A stretch of 54,579 bases of DNA from assembly GCA_017623505.1 (NCBI GenBank), contig JAGAOZ010000011.1, positions 1 to 54,579 of the forward strand. The letters are read 5' to 3'. Below, piece by piece: positions 18,038 to 26,997 of this stretch; positions within the stretch are counted from its first letter, which is position 1; every line of letters starts with the position of its first letter. The notes below the pieces were generated by a model. The model did not search any database, was not told the origin of the DNA, and saw nothing but the letters and a program-made list of their open reading frames with translations. A program made the position numbers and the translations under genes. The DNA comes from Alistipes sp. GTDB lineage: Bacteria; Bacteroidota; Bacteroidia; Bacteroidales; Rikenellaceae.

Positions 18038-19567
18038 ATGAGAAAGATTAAGATATTTTTTATAGCAATAGCCGCCGTGGCGATGTTACCTTCGTGCCTT
18101 GATAAGGAGCCACAGTCGGCTATTCTGGAGCAGGAGGGTATGCAGACCTTCAATGATGCCGAGCAGATGCTCACAGGTATCTACGCTATGTTGAAGGGCA
18201 GTGCTTTGTATAGTGGTTACCTTACCTTGGCTCCCGATATCCAGGCTGATTTGGTCTATGCTGTCGAGGGCAATACCAACACCTACGGCTCTATATGGCA
18301 GTGGGATATCCGCCCTACCACCTCGGAGATTGAGGCTGTCTATGCTTCGTTGTATCAAGTCATCTCCAACTGCAATTTCTTCCTTGAGAGGGTTGATGGC
18401 GTTATGGAGCGTCTCAGCTCGGATGATGAGCTTGAGGCTCTGCGTCAATATAAGGGCGAGGTCTATACTATCCGTGCTTTGATGTATTCCGAGCTTCTGA
18501 AGTGCTATTGCAAGGCTTATGATCCTGGGACTGCTCGTGAGGAGCTTGGTGTTGTGCTGCGTAAGGGCTATTCCACCCCGGAGCCGGCCGTACGTGCTTC
18601 GCTCTACGACTCATACGCTTTTGTTATCGAGGATTTGGAGCGTGCTGAGGCTCTGTTGGATGAGGATAATGACACCTATACCAGCCCATTTATCACGAAG
18701 GCTGTTGCTCACGCCTTGCATGCCCGCGTTGCGCTGAATATGCAGGATTGGGATGCAGCTATCGAGTACTCGTCGAAGGTTATCAATCACCCTAACCGTG
18801 CCTATACGCTCTCGTCGGCCAATACGATATATTCGGGCACGATGACCTACTTCGACTATATGTGGCAGTACGATTTAGCTACCGAGATTTTGTGGAGCGT
18901 AGGTTTCACCACCACCTCATACGGCGGTGCTTTGGGTCAGGTCTTCCTTAATTATAATGTCGATTATACCTACACCTATCCCGACTATGTTCCTGCGCAG
19001 TGGGTGTTGGATTTGTATGAGGCGGGCGACAACCGTTATAATGCCTTCTTCGCCACTTATACTACGGGCTATGACCACTCGCTCTCTTGGCCATTGCTTG
19101 TCAAGTACTACGGCAACCGCGATTTCATCTCGTCGAGCCTTATCTACCACGTCTCTATGCCTAAGCCATTCCGTTTGGCGGAGCAGTATCTGATTCGTGC
19201 CGAGGCCTATTGTCGTCAGCAGACTCCTAACTTCTCTCAGGCTGCTAAGGACCTCTCGACGTTGCGTGCCGCGCGCTTTGCTTCGGGTGGCAGTGTGTCG
19301 CTTTCGGCAGACAACTTCTTGCAGACTATCTCCGATGAGCGTGTTCGTGAGCTCTATATGGAGGGCTTCCGTCTTAATGACTTGAAGCGATGGGGAGCGA
19401 TGTATAACGATGGTGGTGGCTTCAAGCGTACGCCGCAGAGTCACTCTCTGCCCGAGGGCAGCTCTTTGGAAGTCAAGGCCGACAACCCACTCTTCGTGTG
19501 GCCTATCCCACAGCATGAGATTGAGGCTCCTGGCTCGCAGGTCCAGCCTAACGAGAGTAACCGATAA
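18038..19567 (+). CDS. SusD-like surface lipoprotein
   Basis: The 509-residue lipoprotein acts as the lid of the SusC barrel and binds ligand. It has a lipobox (LPSC, Cys20), an N-terminal SusD/TPR region (LTGIYAMLKGSALYSG) and the family C terminus (GFRLNDLKRWG, then FVWPIPQHEIEAPG). Residues around 100-220 form the typical helical repeats (LMYSELLKCYC, HALHARVALNMQDWDAAI). Confidence 0.95.
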   Translation: MRKIKIFFIAIAAVAMLPSCLDKEPQSAILEQEGMQTFNDAEQMLTGIYAMLKGSALYSGYLTLAPDIQADLVYAVEGNTNTYGSIWQWDIRPTTSEIEAVYASLYQVISNCNFFLERVDGVMERLSSDDELEALRQYKGEVYTIRALMYSELLKCYCKAYDPGTAREELGVVLRKGYSTPEPAVRASLYDSYAFVIEDLERAEALLDEDNDTYTSPFITKAVAHALHARVALNMQDWDAAIEYSSKVINHPNRAYTLSSANTIYSGTMTYFDYMWQYDLATEILWSVGFTTTSYGGALGQVFLNYNVDYTYTYPDYVPAQWVLDLYEAGDNRYNAFFATYTTGYDHSLSWPLLVKYYGNRDFISSSLIYHVSMPKPFRLAEQYLIRAEAYCRQQTPNFSQAAKDLSTLRAARFASGGSVSLSADNFLQTISDERVRELYMEGFRLNDLKRWGAMYNDGGGFKRTPQSHSLPEGSSLEVKADNPLFVWPIPQHEIEAPGSQVQPNESNR

Positions 19568-19582
19568 GCGAAAACGTCTATT

Positions 19583-20494
19583 ATGAAAAAGATACTTTAC
19601 TCCTTTACGCTCGCGATGCTACTTGGTTCGGTAGTATCTTGTGACGAGCAATATGTGACCTATAACGATGCGGAGTATGTTATGTTCTCCGATTCGTTGT
19701 CGCAAAATATGGTTTTGGCCGATGGAGGTGTGTTTAGTGTGCCTGTTGCCTCTACTGTTGCCTGCGATTACGACCGTACGTTTGGTGTCGAGATTATCGA
19801 CGAGGGTAGCAATGCTATCGAGGGTGTCCATTATAGCCTTCTGAGCAATACTATCACCATTCCTGCAGGTGAGCGTGCTACGGCTGTCGAGGTGCGAGGC
19901 TTGTACGATAATATCGAGCCTACCGACTCTTTGGGCTTTGTTATGCAGCTTGTTATGCCTGAGCAGCTGAAGTGGGACGAGGTCTATCCTTCGAGTGACC
20001 GCACTAAAGTCGTTATGTATAAGAGCTGTCCGTTCGACGTGAACAACTTTACAGGCCCTTGTATGCTGACCTCTATCTTCCTTTACAACTTCCCAGGTAT
20101 GAATACGAGCTATCAGCGATTGATAGATACGGAGTTGCATCCTACCGAGCCTAATACTGTTATCCTGCGTGATGCCCTTTTCGATGGCTACGATTTGACT
20201 ATCACTTTCCACCCTGAGAATCCTGCCAACCCACTCGTTACAATGGATTCTGACCAGGTAGTGAGCGACGAAGCCTCTGTCTTGGGCTGGGTGTTGGGTG
20301 ATGACCACATCTTGGCTTCGCATAGCTCTTATTATGACTCCTATTTCAATTCGTGTCAGCGTTTTGTCGAGTTGTGGATGCACGTCTATGTTGAGAATGT
20401 AGGCGAGGCAGTCGGCACTATCGGCGAGTTCTACAACGTGCTGGAGTGGATTACGGAGGAGGAAGCTGAGGAGCTTCGTCGTGAGGGCTTTTAG
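19583..20494 (+). CDS. Surface lipoprotein with Calx-beta-like N-terminal half
   Basis: This 303-residue lipoprotein (lipobox SVVSC, Cys20) is the third gene of the SusCD locus. Residues 30-135 look like a beta-sandwich of the Calx-beta/DUF4843 kind (YDRTFGVEIIDEGSNAIEGVHY, TITIPAGERATAVEV). The C-terminal half (140-285) has alternating Gly/aromatic beta segments and no recognised catalytic motif. Position right after SusD suggests a ligand-binding accessory protein. The domain assignment is tentative. Confidence 0.75.
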   Translation: MKKILYSFTLAMLLGSVVSCDEQYVTYNDAEYVMFSDSLSQNMVLADGGVFSVPVASTVACDYDRTFGVEIIDEGSNAIEGVHYSLLSNTITIPAGERATAVEVRGLYDNIEPTDSLGFVMQLVMPEQLKWDEVYPSSDRTKVVMYKSCPFDVNNFTGPCMLTSIFLYNFPGMNTSYQRLIDTELHPTEPNTVILRDALFDGYDLTITFHPENPANPLVTMDSDQVVSDEASVLGWVLGDDHILASHSSYYDSYFNSCQRFVELWMHVYVENVGEAVGTIGEFYNVLEWITEEEAEELRREGF

Positions 20495-20560
20495 CAGATA
20501 ATCAAACAATTAACAATTATACTTTCACATTATTTACAGTTCATTAAAATTCAAACAACT

Positions 20561-22537
20561 ATGAAAAAGAATTACTTTCTTTTGATGTGCAGCCTCTTCT
20601 TGAGTGTTGCCCTCGTGGCTACCTCTTGTTCTGATGAGGATACCCCTGCACCGGAACCTTCGTTCCCTGAGAAGACCACTCAGACGGTTGTCGCTGGTGA
20701 GACTATTGAACTCTCTTTCATTGCCAACTACGATTGGACAGCTACTATCTCTGAGGAGACCTACACCTACTTCCAGCTCCTCAATGGCGAGACTAAGACC
20801 AATACTTTGACAGGTAAGGCAGGCGAGCAGACTATCCGTGTTGCTGTTGCCGACGTTCCTGTTTATGAGGATGCTCCTGTGGCAACTGTTACTCTGGAGA
20901 TGAATGGCCAGAAGCAGGTCATTGCCGAGTTGCAATACCCACTGAGCCAGCGTCAGCTCACTTTCTACGCCCCTGTTGAGAGTCCTTACGGTGGCTATAA
21001 GGGCGGCACTTATGGTGGCGAGTACGCTTACGCTTATGAGGAGACAGCTATGGCTTCGGGCACTGTGCTCAAGATGGAGTACGGCGTAGAGCGTGGCAAC
21101 GCGGATGAGGCTCCCGAGAACACCTTCTTTGTTCCTGTGAAGATTGAGGCTGACTTCGAGTACACTTTGGTTGGTCCGGAGTGGATGATGGCTGCTGCTG
21201 CCGGTGAGATTGGCACTCAGGAGCATATCATCAAGGCTGACAACACTTTGATTCCTGCTGCCACCGAGTTTTGCACTATCGAGGTTTTGGTTGCAGGTAC
21301 CGAGACTGTTGTAGGTAGCTTCGATGTTAAGATTACAGGTCATGAGGAGTATTTTGAGCTCACCACTACCTATATGGAGTATACATACGACTATCAGGGC
21401 AATGCTGCCGGCGTAGAGTTTACCGCTTATTACACTGCTGGCAGAACAACAGGTCTTTGGGTCTACTATCCAGCTGGTGATACTACCCATTGGATTGTAG
21501 CCTCTCCACTTGCAGCTGAACCAGATGCAATGATTGTAGATGTTGAGACAACATTTGAAGTTCAGCCAAACGAGGGTGCTACCCGTGAGGCGTATGTTTT
21601 CGTGATGCCAAAAGCTATTACTTCGGAAGAAGCGGAAGCTACCTTTGTTGTTGATGGCGAGATTACTGAGGTAGGTCAGCAGTACGCTTTGGGTAAGATT
21701 ATCCAGCACGGTCAGCCTGCTACTATCGAGGCTCAGGTTGATGATACTTGTGCAAGCTTCTCGGAGATTGGTCCAGACTTCGCTAACAGCTGGATTTTCG
21801 ATGAGTATGTATTCAGTGGCAAGTATCTTGGTAACAAGTACGATGTATTCTATTGGGGCGAGTGGGCAAAGTATGCTCACGAGATGACCTCTTTCACTGC
21901 ATCACGTCCTATCGCATCGCTCACAGCTTATTCTTACACCGCATCAGGCTCTATGGCTGAGGCTTCTTGGGTTGAGGCTCGTACATACGGAGCAGATGGA
22001 ACACAGTTCAAGATTTACTGTGAGGACCCAGCAGCTATCCCTGCTGAGGCTCAGAATTGGCAGAGTGGCGACTACGAGGCAGTTATCTTGGTTGAGTACA
22101 CCGATGGCTCTTACTCAGCAATCTACTTCCACTTCAACGAGAATGCAGGTGGCAGCTCTTCAGGTGAGGGTGGTGTAGCCTTTGTTCAGCCTGAGTATGC
22201 AGGTATGATGGGTGCATCGTTGGAGAAGTTGGAGGCAGGCAACGAGCTTTACGATGCTTACTTCTCAGAGTATAGCTCTGAGTACGCTCCTGCTGATTTC
22301 TACCTTTTGACCTACAACTTCCCTATTATGGATTACTCATCACTTAATATGGTTGCTTTGACAGGTGTAGAGGCATACGTGCAGCAGTATAACAGCGAGT
22401 GGATTACTTGGAACGCAGATAACAACAGTATCACTATGGACCCTGCGGGTGTCGGCGAGGTAGGTGCTGTTACCTTCCGCGACGAGAATTGGGTTAATCG
22501 CGTTGTTATCCTCTGCCAGATTTTAAGTGCAGAGTAA
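20561..22537 (+). CDS. BACON-like multidomain surface lipoprotein
   Basis: The 658-residue protein has a lipobox (ATSC, Cys23) followed by SDED, the acidic export signal linked to surface lipoproteins in Bacteroidota. Residues 35-130 resemble a BACON-type beta domain (VVAGETIELSFIANYDWTATIS). The remainder is a series of beta-rich segments without catalytic motifs; residues 135-150 are Gly/Tyr-rich (YGGYKGGTYGGEYAYAY). It is likely a ligand-binding or spacer protein of the SusCD complex; the ligand is not evident. Confidence 0.75.
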   Translation: MKKNYFLLMCSLFLSVALVATSCSDEDTPAPEPSFPEKTTQTVVAGETIELSFIANYDWTATISEETYTYFQLLNGETKTNTLTGKAGEQTIRVAVADVPVYEDAPVATVTLEMNGQKQVIAELQYPLSQRQLTFYAPVESPYGGYKGGTYGGEYAYAYEETAMASGTVLKMEYGVERGNADEAPENTFFVPVKIEADFEYTLVGPEWMMAAAAGEIGTQEHIIKADNTLIPAATEFCTIEVLVAGTETVVGSFDVKITGHEEYFELTTTYMEYTYDYQGNAAGVEFTAYYTAGRTTGLWVYYPAGDTTHWIVASPLAAEPDAMIVDVETTFEVQPNEGATREAYVFVMPKAITSEEAEATFVVDGEITEVGQQYALGKIIQHGQPATIEAQVDDTCASFSEIGPDFANSWIFDEYVFSGKYLGNKYDVFYWGEWAKYAHEMTSFTASRPIASLTAYSYTASGSMAEASWVEARTYGADGTQFKIYCEDPAAIPAEAQNWQSGDYEAVILVEYTDGSYSAIYFHFNENAGGSSSGEGGVAFVQPEYAGMMGASLEKLEAGNELYDAYFSEYSSEYAPADFYLLTYNFPIMDYSSLNMVALTGVEAYVQQYNSEWITWNADNNSITMDPAGVGEVGAVTFRDENWVNRVVILCQILSAE

Positions 22538-22555
22538 CAATTTACATATTAGACT

Positions 22556-22579
22556 CTACCTCGCCTTAGGGCGGGGTAG
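22556..22579 (+). terminator. Hairpin between the BACON-like and LRR genes
   Basis: CTACCTCGCC pairs over 10 bp with GGCGGGGTAG around a TTAG loop. Only GGTTTG follows, not a T-run, so it may attenuate rather than stop transcription. No clear promoter lies between it and the LRR gene. Confidence 0.5.
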
Positions 22580-22654
22580 GGTTTGATAAAAACAGAATAT
22601 TTACTGTGAACTGTAAATAATAAAGAAAGTTTTTTAGCGACGAAATTTTTTAAG

Positions 22655-25339
22655 ATGAAACGATTTTGTAATATCGTATGCGTAGCTCTGTTGGGCTTTT
22701 CTATGCTTTTCGCTACCGGCTGCTCTAAGGATGAGGGCGTCGATAACCGCGAGCAGAACTACGGATACGCACAATTCAAGCTCTATAAGCGAGCCTCCTA
22801 TTCGGCTGATGAGTCGGCGGAGGCCTCTACAAGAGCCGTGCAGAGTACTCTGGACTACCTCTCACAAGCCTATAAGGTCAAGGTGACGTTGGTCTACGAC
22901 GACATCACCCTTTCGCAGACGCTCACCCTCTCCTCTTCCAATGCCGAGTCGGCGGAGTATGGTCTGCGTAGTAGCCGACTGAAGCTGCTTACGGGTGAGT
23001 ATAACCTTATCTCCTTCACGTTGTATGACGCGGAGGATGAGGTTATCTATAACGGCACCCCCGATGCGGGCAGCCGCTTTAGTGTCGTTGAGGGAGGTTT
23101 GACTATCCACGATGTGGTTGTCGATGTGACACCACGTGGCAAGGCGCAGTTTACTCTGCAAAAAGATTTTTCGTCGTTCACACGTGCTGCCGAGCGTGAA
23201 TATACCTTCGATGAGATTTCCAAGGTCAATCTCACCGTTGCACAGGTGCTCTCTTCAGGTTCTGTCGTGAACTCTGTCCGTCTGGAGCAGTTGCCGGCAA
23301 AGTTCTCCTTGCATTTGGACGAGGATGACTACCAGAGTAGCGAGCCTAACTACCACACCTCAAGCATTAAGTGTGACAGCATCGTTTGGTTGCCTGCGGG
23401 CAATTATCGTGTTACCTCTTATGAGCTCTTTGACTCTAATCGTAAGCTCATCGAGTCCAATTCGCGTCCTGCGTTGAGCGAGTTTAAGGTGGAGGATAAC
23501 GCTTTGACCGAGGCGGATGTGAAGATTACTATGCGCGAGAGCGACGAGTATATCAAGGACTATTACGCTCTTTATGAGATTTGGAAGAGTCTTGACGGTG
23601 AGAATTGGTACTATCAAGGCGAGAATTTCCCTCTTGGAGCAAATTGGGATTTCAATAAAGATGTCGATTTGTGGGGTGACCAGCCGGGTGTTGAGCTCCA
23701 CTCCAACGGTCGTGTTGCACGATTGGATATCAGCAGCTTCGGCTTCAGTGGCGACCTCTCACCTGCTATTGGTCAGCTTACGCAGTTAGTCGAATTGTAT
23801 TTGGGTACGCACAACGATACCAATATCTTGGGATATGACCCATCGCTCTCACTCGATAAGAGCCTTTCGGAGCGTAGTCGCAGCCGAATGAGTCGCCATC
23901 GTGAGTATCTCTCTACGATTCATCCGGCCACTCCTGTTACAGCTCCGCTTGCTCAGGGTTTTGCTGAGCGTGGTATCTCTATTCCTGCCACAGCTCTCTA
24001 TGAGCAGGGATATAGCGAGCAGGATTTGCTGGATATGAAGAGTGGTGCAGCCCGCCAGATTCGCCCTATGGACACTAATCACGGTGTCAAGTGTAATGGC
24101 TTGAAGTCCTTGCCAAAGGAGATTGGTGCGTTGCAGAATTTGGAGTATTTCTATATGGCAAATAGCGAGATTGAGTCACTCCCCGATGAGTTTGCATCCC
24201 TTGTGTCGCTTACCGATTTGGAGATTTACAACTGCTTTAATATGAAGCAGTTCCCAATGCCTATCACGCAGCTTCCTGAGCTTATCTCACTCAATTTGTC
24301 GAATAATGCTCAGTGGTCATCTGCTGAGGTCGAGCGAGGTATGCGCGCTTTGGCGAGCGGCCCGTCAGCTGATAAAATTCAGATTCTCTATGCTCGTCAG
24401 AATCAGCTCACGGTGCTGCCTAAGGAGTTCCGTGAACTAAAGAAGATAGGTCTTTTGGATTTGGCTTATAACCGCATTGCATCTGTTGAAGAGCCTTTGG
24501 GTAAGGATGTGTCGTTTGTTCAGCTCTATTTGGATAATAACCTCTTGGAGAGCCTCCCTATCGATAGCGATGGTTACTTCTGTGGTTACGACGATGCCGA
24601 GACTATCTCTATACGTAGCAACCGCCTGAAGAAGGTCCCAAATATCTTCTCCGCCAAGAGTATCTACACTATCAAATCTGTCGATTTTTCGGGCAATGAT
24701 ATCGATGGCTTTGAGGGTGCGGATGATGGCTCATACCGCGGTATCCGTGTCGAGACCTTTACTCTGGCGAATAATCCTCGTATGACCAAGTATCCTAAAT
24801 GTTTGGCAACAACCAACTCTCTTGTCGCCTATATCATTCTGCGAGGCTGTGGTATTACGGAGATTCCTAAGGGCTCGTTTGTCTACGATAATTCGCCATC
24901 GTTGATGTCGCTTGACCTCTCGTATAACAACTTGCGAGATTTGCCATTTGAGATGCACGCCGGCAATCTGCCTTACCTGTATGTTGTTGAATTGTCGTAC
25001 AACAACTTTGACAAATTCCCATACGAGCCGCTGGATGCTGCTACGCTGACTGTCTTGTCGTTGCGTGCGCAGCGTGATGCCGAGGGTAATCGCTGTCTGC
25101 GAGAGTGGCCTACGGGTGTTGGCTCCCATATAGGCTTGCGCGCTTTGTATCTGGGCTCTAATGATTTACATCGTGTTGTGGATACAATTTCGCCTTATAT
25201 CTATATCCTTGATATTAGCGACAATCCTAACATCATTTTCGACGCCTCTGATATATGTGATTATTGGCGTGCCAGAGTCTATATGTTGATATATGATAAG
25301 ACGCAGCAGATTCTCAATTGTGAGTATATGTTGGAGTAA
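22655..25339 (+). CDS. Leucine-rich-repeat lipoprotein (DUF4458-like N terminus)
   Basis: The 894-residue protein has a lipobox (FATGC, Cys23). Residues 35-290 hold two similar beta-domains (for example VKVTLVYDDITLSQTL and VNLTVAQVLSSGSVVN) of the kind annotated DUF4458. From about residue 330 to the end there are irregular leucine-rich repeats (LKSLPKEIGALQNLEYFYM, LTVLPKEFRELKKIGLLDL, LMSLDLSYNNLRDLPFEM). LRRs bind proteins, so a surface role in capturing a protein ligand or contacting host protein is likely. No catalytic motif is visible. Confidence 0.85.
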   Translation: MKRFCNIVCVALLGFSMLFATGCSKDEGVDNREQNYGYAQFKLYKRASYSADESAEASTRAVQSTLDYLSQAYKVKVTLVYDDITLSQTLTLSSSNAESAEYGLRSSRLKLLTGEYNLISFTLYDAEDEVIYNGTPDAGSRFSVVEGGLTIHDVVVDVTPRGKAQFTLQKDFSSFTRAAEREYTFDEISKVNLTVAQVLSSGSVVNSVRLEQLPAKFSLHLDEDDYQSSEPNYHTSSIKCDSIVWLPAGNYRVTSYELFDSNRKLIESNSRPALSEFKVEDNALTEADVKITMRESDEYIKDYYALYEIWKSLDGENWYYQGENFPLGANWDFNKDVDLWGDQPGVELHSNGRVARLDISSFGFSGDLSPAIGQLTQLVELYLGTHNDTNILGYDPSLSLDKSLSERSRSRMSRHREYLSTIHPATPVTAPLAQGFAERGISIPATALYEQGYSEQDLLDMKSGAARQIRPMDTNHGVKCNGLKSLPKEIGALQNLEYFYMANSEIESLPDEFASLVSLTDLEIYNCFNMKQFPMPITQLPELISLNLSNNAQWSSAEVERGMRALASGPSADKIQILYARQNQLTVLPKEFRELKKIGLLDLAYNRIASVEEPLGKDVSFVQLYLDNNLLESLPIDSDGYFCGYDDAETISIRSNRLKKVPNIFSAKSIYTIKSVDFSGNDIDGFEGADDGSYRGIRVETFTLANNPRMTKYPKCLATTNSLVAYIILRGCGITEIPKGSFVYDNSPSLMSLDLSYNNLRDLPFEMHAGNLPYLYVVELSYNNFDKFPYEPLDAATLTVLSLRAQRDAEGNRCLREWPTGVGSHIGLRALYLGSNDLHRVVDTISPYIYILDISDNPNIIFDASDICDYWRARVYMLIYDKTQQILNCEYMLE

Positions 25340-25354
25340 TAACGGTTGTGGACT

Positions 25355-26995
25355 ATGAGAATTAGATTATATATATTTTTAGCGTTTGCCCTTTTTGTGG
25401 GCGTAGCTTGTAGCGATGATAAGGGGGCTGAGGGCGTCTCTTTCGAGCAGGGTGTGATTAAGGTGGAGGCTGTCGGTGGCAGTCATAAAGTACAGCTCAC
25501 CTCGTCCGACAGATGGATTGCCTCTACCGATAATCCGTGGATTACCATTACCCCTGCCAATGGTGTCGGCTCTACGATGTGTGAGTTCCGTGTTGATTCG
25601 GCTCTTAACGTTGAGCCACGTCGAGGTGTTGTCATTATCCGTAATTTGGCTACCAACGAGGAGTGTGAGATGGTTGTCGAGCAGGAGGGCTTCCCTTATG
25701 GTATTACTCTGAAGGATACAGAGGTGTCGGTTGATAGCTATCGCAACCCCGAGAATCGTTATTTCGATGTTACGGTCAATACCAATATCGACTTCGACGT
25801 CAATATTCCTGAGGGCGTTGAGTGGCTCTCCAATGATGATTATCGTGTTGTGTTAAATCGTGGAGAGCGTCCCCGCGATGTGAAGATTCGCTTCAAGTGG
25901 AAGATTAACACCTCCGACGAGGAGCGTCTGGCTCAGGTTCGATTCTTGCCTAAGCAGCAGGTTGAGCTTGCTCGCCACGACCAGCTCTCGGTGCGTCAGG
26001 AGGGTGCTGAGCCTATTATCCCCGACACACGTGCCGGCGACTCTATTGCTGTGCTTAATATAGCGCGTAAGCTCAATACTCTCTCTTCGTGGGAGAGCTC
26101 CGAGCCTATGGAGATGTGGGACAACGTGACTCTGTGGGATGAGACTATGGAGGGCTGTACCCCGGAGAATAAGGGCCGTATCCGCTCTGCCCAGTTTGTG
26201 TTGTTCAATATCAAGGAGACCATTCCTTTCGAGGTGCGTTACTTGACGGCCGCCGAGGAGTTGTATTTCTTTGGTAACACCAACACTTTCCTTCTCAATA
26301 TCGAGCTTGGTGACGACATCTCGGAGCTCACACAGCTCAAGCGACTCACTATCGGCAGCTACGGCTTGATTTCTGTGCCACAGAGTCTTGCCAAGCTGAA
26401 GAATCTGGAGTATCTGAATCTCGCAGCCAATAACTTCCAGCGTGTGCCGGATATTCTCACTCCGGAGAATTTCCCTCGTTTGAAGGCTTTGGTTTTGAAT
26501 GCCAACCAGCGTAATGTTATCTATGACTTGAGTAACACTTCGCGTGAGAATTATGGAGGTTTCTCTGGCGAGCAGGAGTTTCCTGAGCGTCTGCTTAAAT
26601 GGAATAATCTTGATACTTTGGTCCTGTCGGTTAATTATCTGAGTGGCAAGCTCCCATCTATGGAGCACCACGAGAAGTGGACTGCTGAGGAGGTTCACGC
26701 GTGCGATACGCTACCCGACATTTTGATTGGCAAGCCGAAGGTTATGCCTACCACTAAACTTTTGGCTATCAATCTTAACCGTCTGTCGGGTGAGGCTCCT
26801 GATTGGTTGCTCTACCACCCTATGTTGGATTGGTGGGTACCTTTTAGTTTGGTCTTTCCACAGGAGGGCCGCGATGCCAATGGTGTGCAGGCGGGCTTCG
26901 ATAATGAGCCGGTTAATTTGAACTACTATTATGAGCACTACACCAAGAAGAAGTTGGCGCAGAGCAGTAATGATGAAGTGTTGGAGGAGGAGTAG
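25355..26995 (+). CDS. BACON plus leucine-rich-repeat lipoprotein
   Basis: The 546-residue lipoprotein starts at the ATG at 25355, 15 nt after the previous stop (lipobox VGVACS, Cys19). Two BACON-type domains lie at about 25-115 (WIASTDNPWITITPANG) and 120-215. Leucine-rich repeats follow at about 290-500 (ELTQLKRLTIGSYGLISVPQSL, LAKLKNLEYLNLAANNFQRVP). It is a smaller relative in layout of the preceding LRR protein and probably also binds protein. Confidence 0.83.
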   Translation: MRIRLYIFLAFALFVGVACSDDKGAEGVSFEQGVIKVEAVGGSHKVQLTSSDRWIASTDNPWITITPANGVGSTMCEFRVDSALNVEPRRGVVIIRNLATNEECEMVVEQEGFPYGITLKDTEVSVDSYRNPENRYFDVTVNTNIDFDVNIPEGVEWLSNDDYRVVLNRGERPRDVKIRFKWKINTSDEERLAQVRFLPKQQVELARHDQLSVRQEGAEPIIPDTRAGDSIAVLNIARKLNTLSSWESSEPMEMWDNVTLWDETMEGCTPENKGRIRSAQFVLFNIKETIPFEVRYLTAAEELYFFGNTNTFLLNIELGDDISELTQLKRLTIGSYGLISVPQSLAKLKNLEYLNLAANNFQRVPDILTPENFPRLKALVLNANQRNVIYDLSNTSRENYGGFSGEQEFPERLLKWNNLDTLVLSVNYLSGKLPSMEHHEKWTAEEVHACDTLPDILIGKPKVMPTTKLLAINLNRLSGEAPDWLLYHPMLDWWVPFSLVFPQEGRDANGVQAGFDNEPVNLNYYYEHYTKKKLAQSSNDEVLEEE

Positions 26996-26997
26996 CT

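Noticed and set aside
20534-21880. 448-codon antisense open frame opposite the BACON-like lipoprotein gene
   Set aside because: Long antisense frames arise here from codon bias of the sense gene. The translation is low-complexity Leu/Ser/Asn without domains, and the sense frame has a signal peptide and operon context. The same applies to 19619-20509 and 25853-26698.
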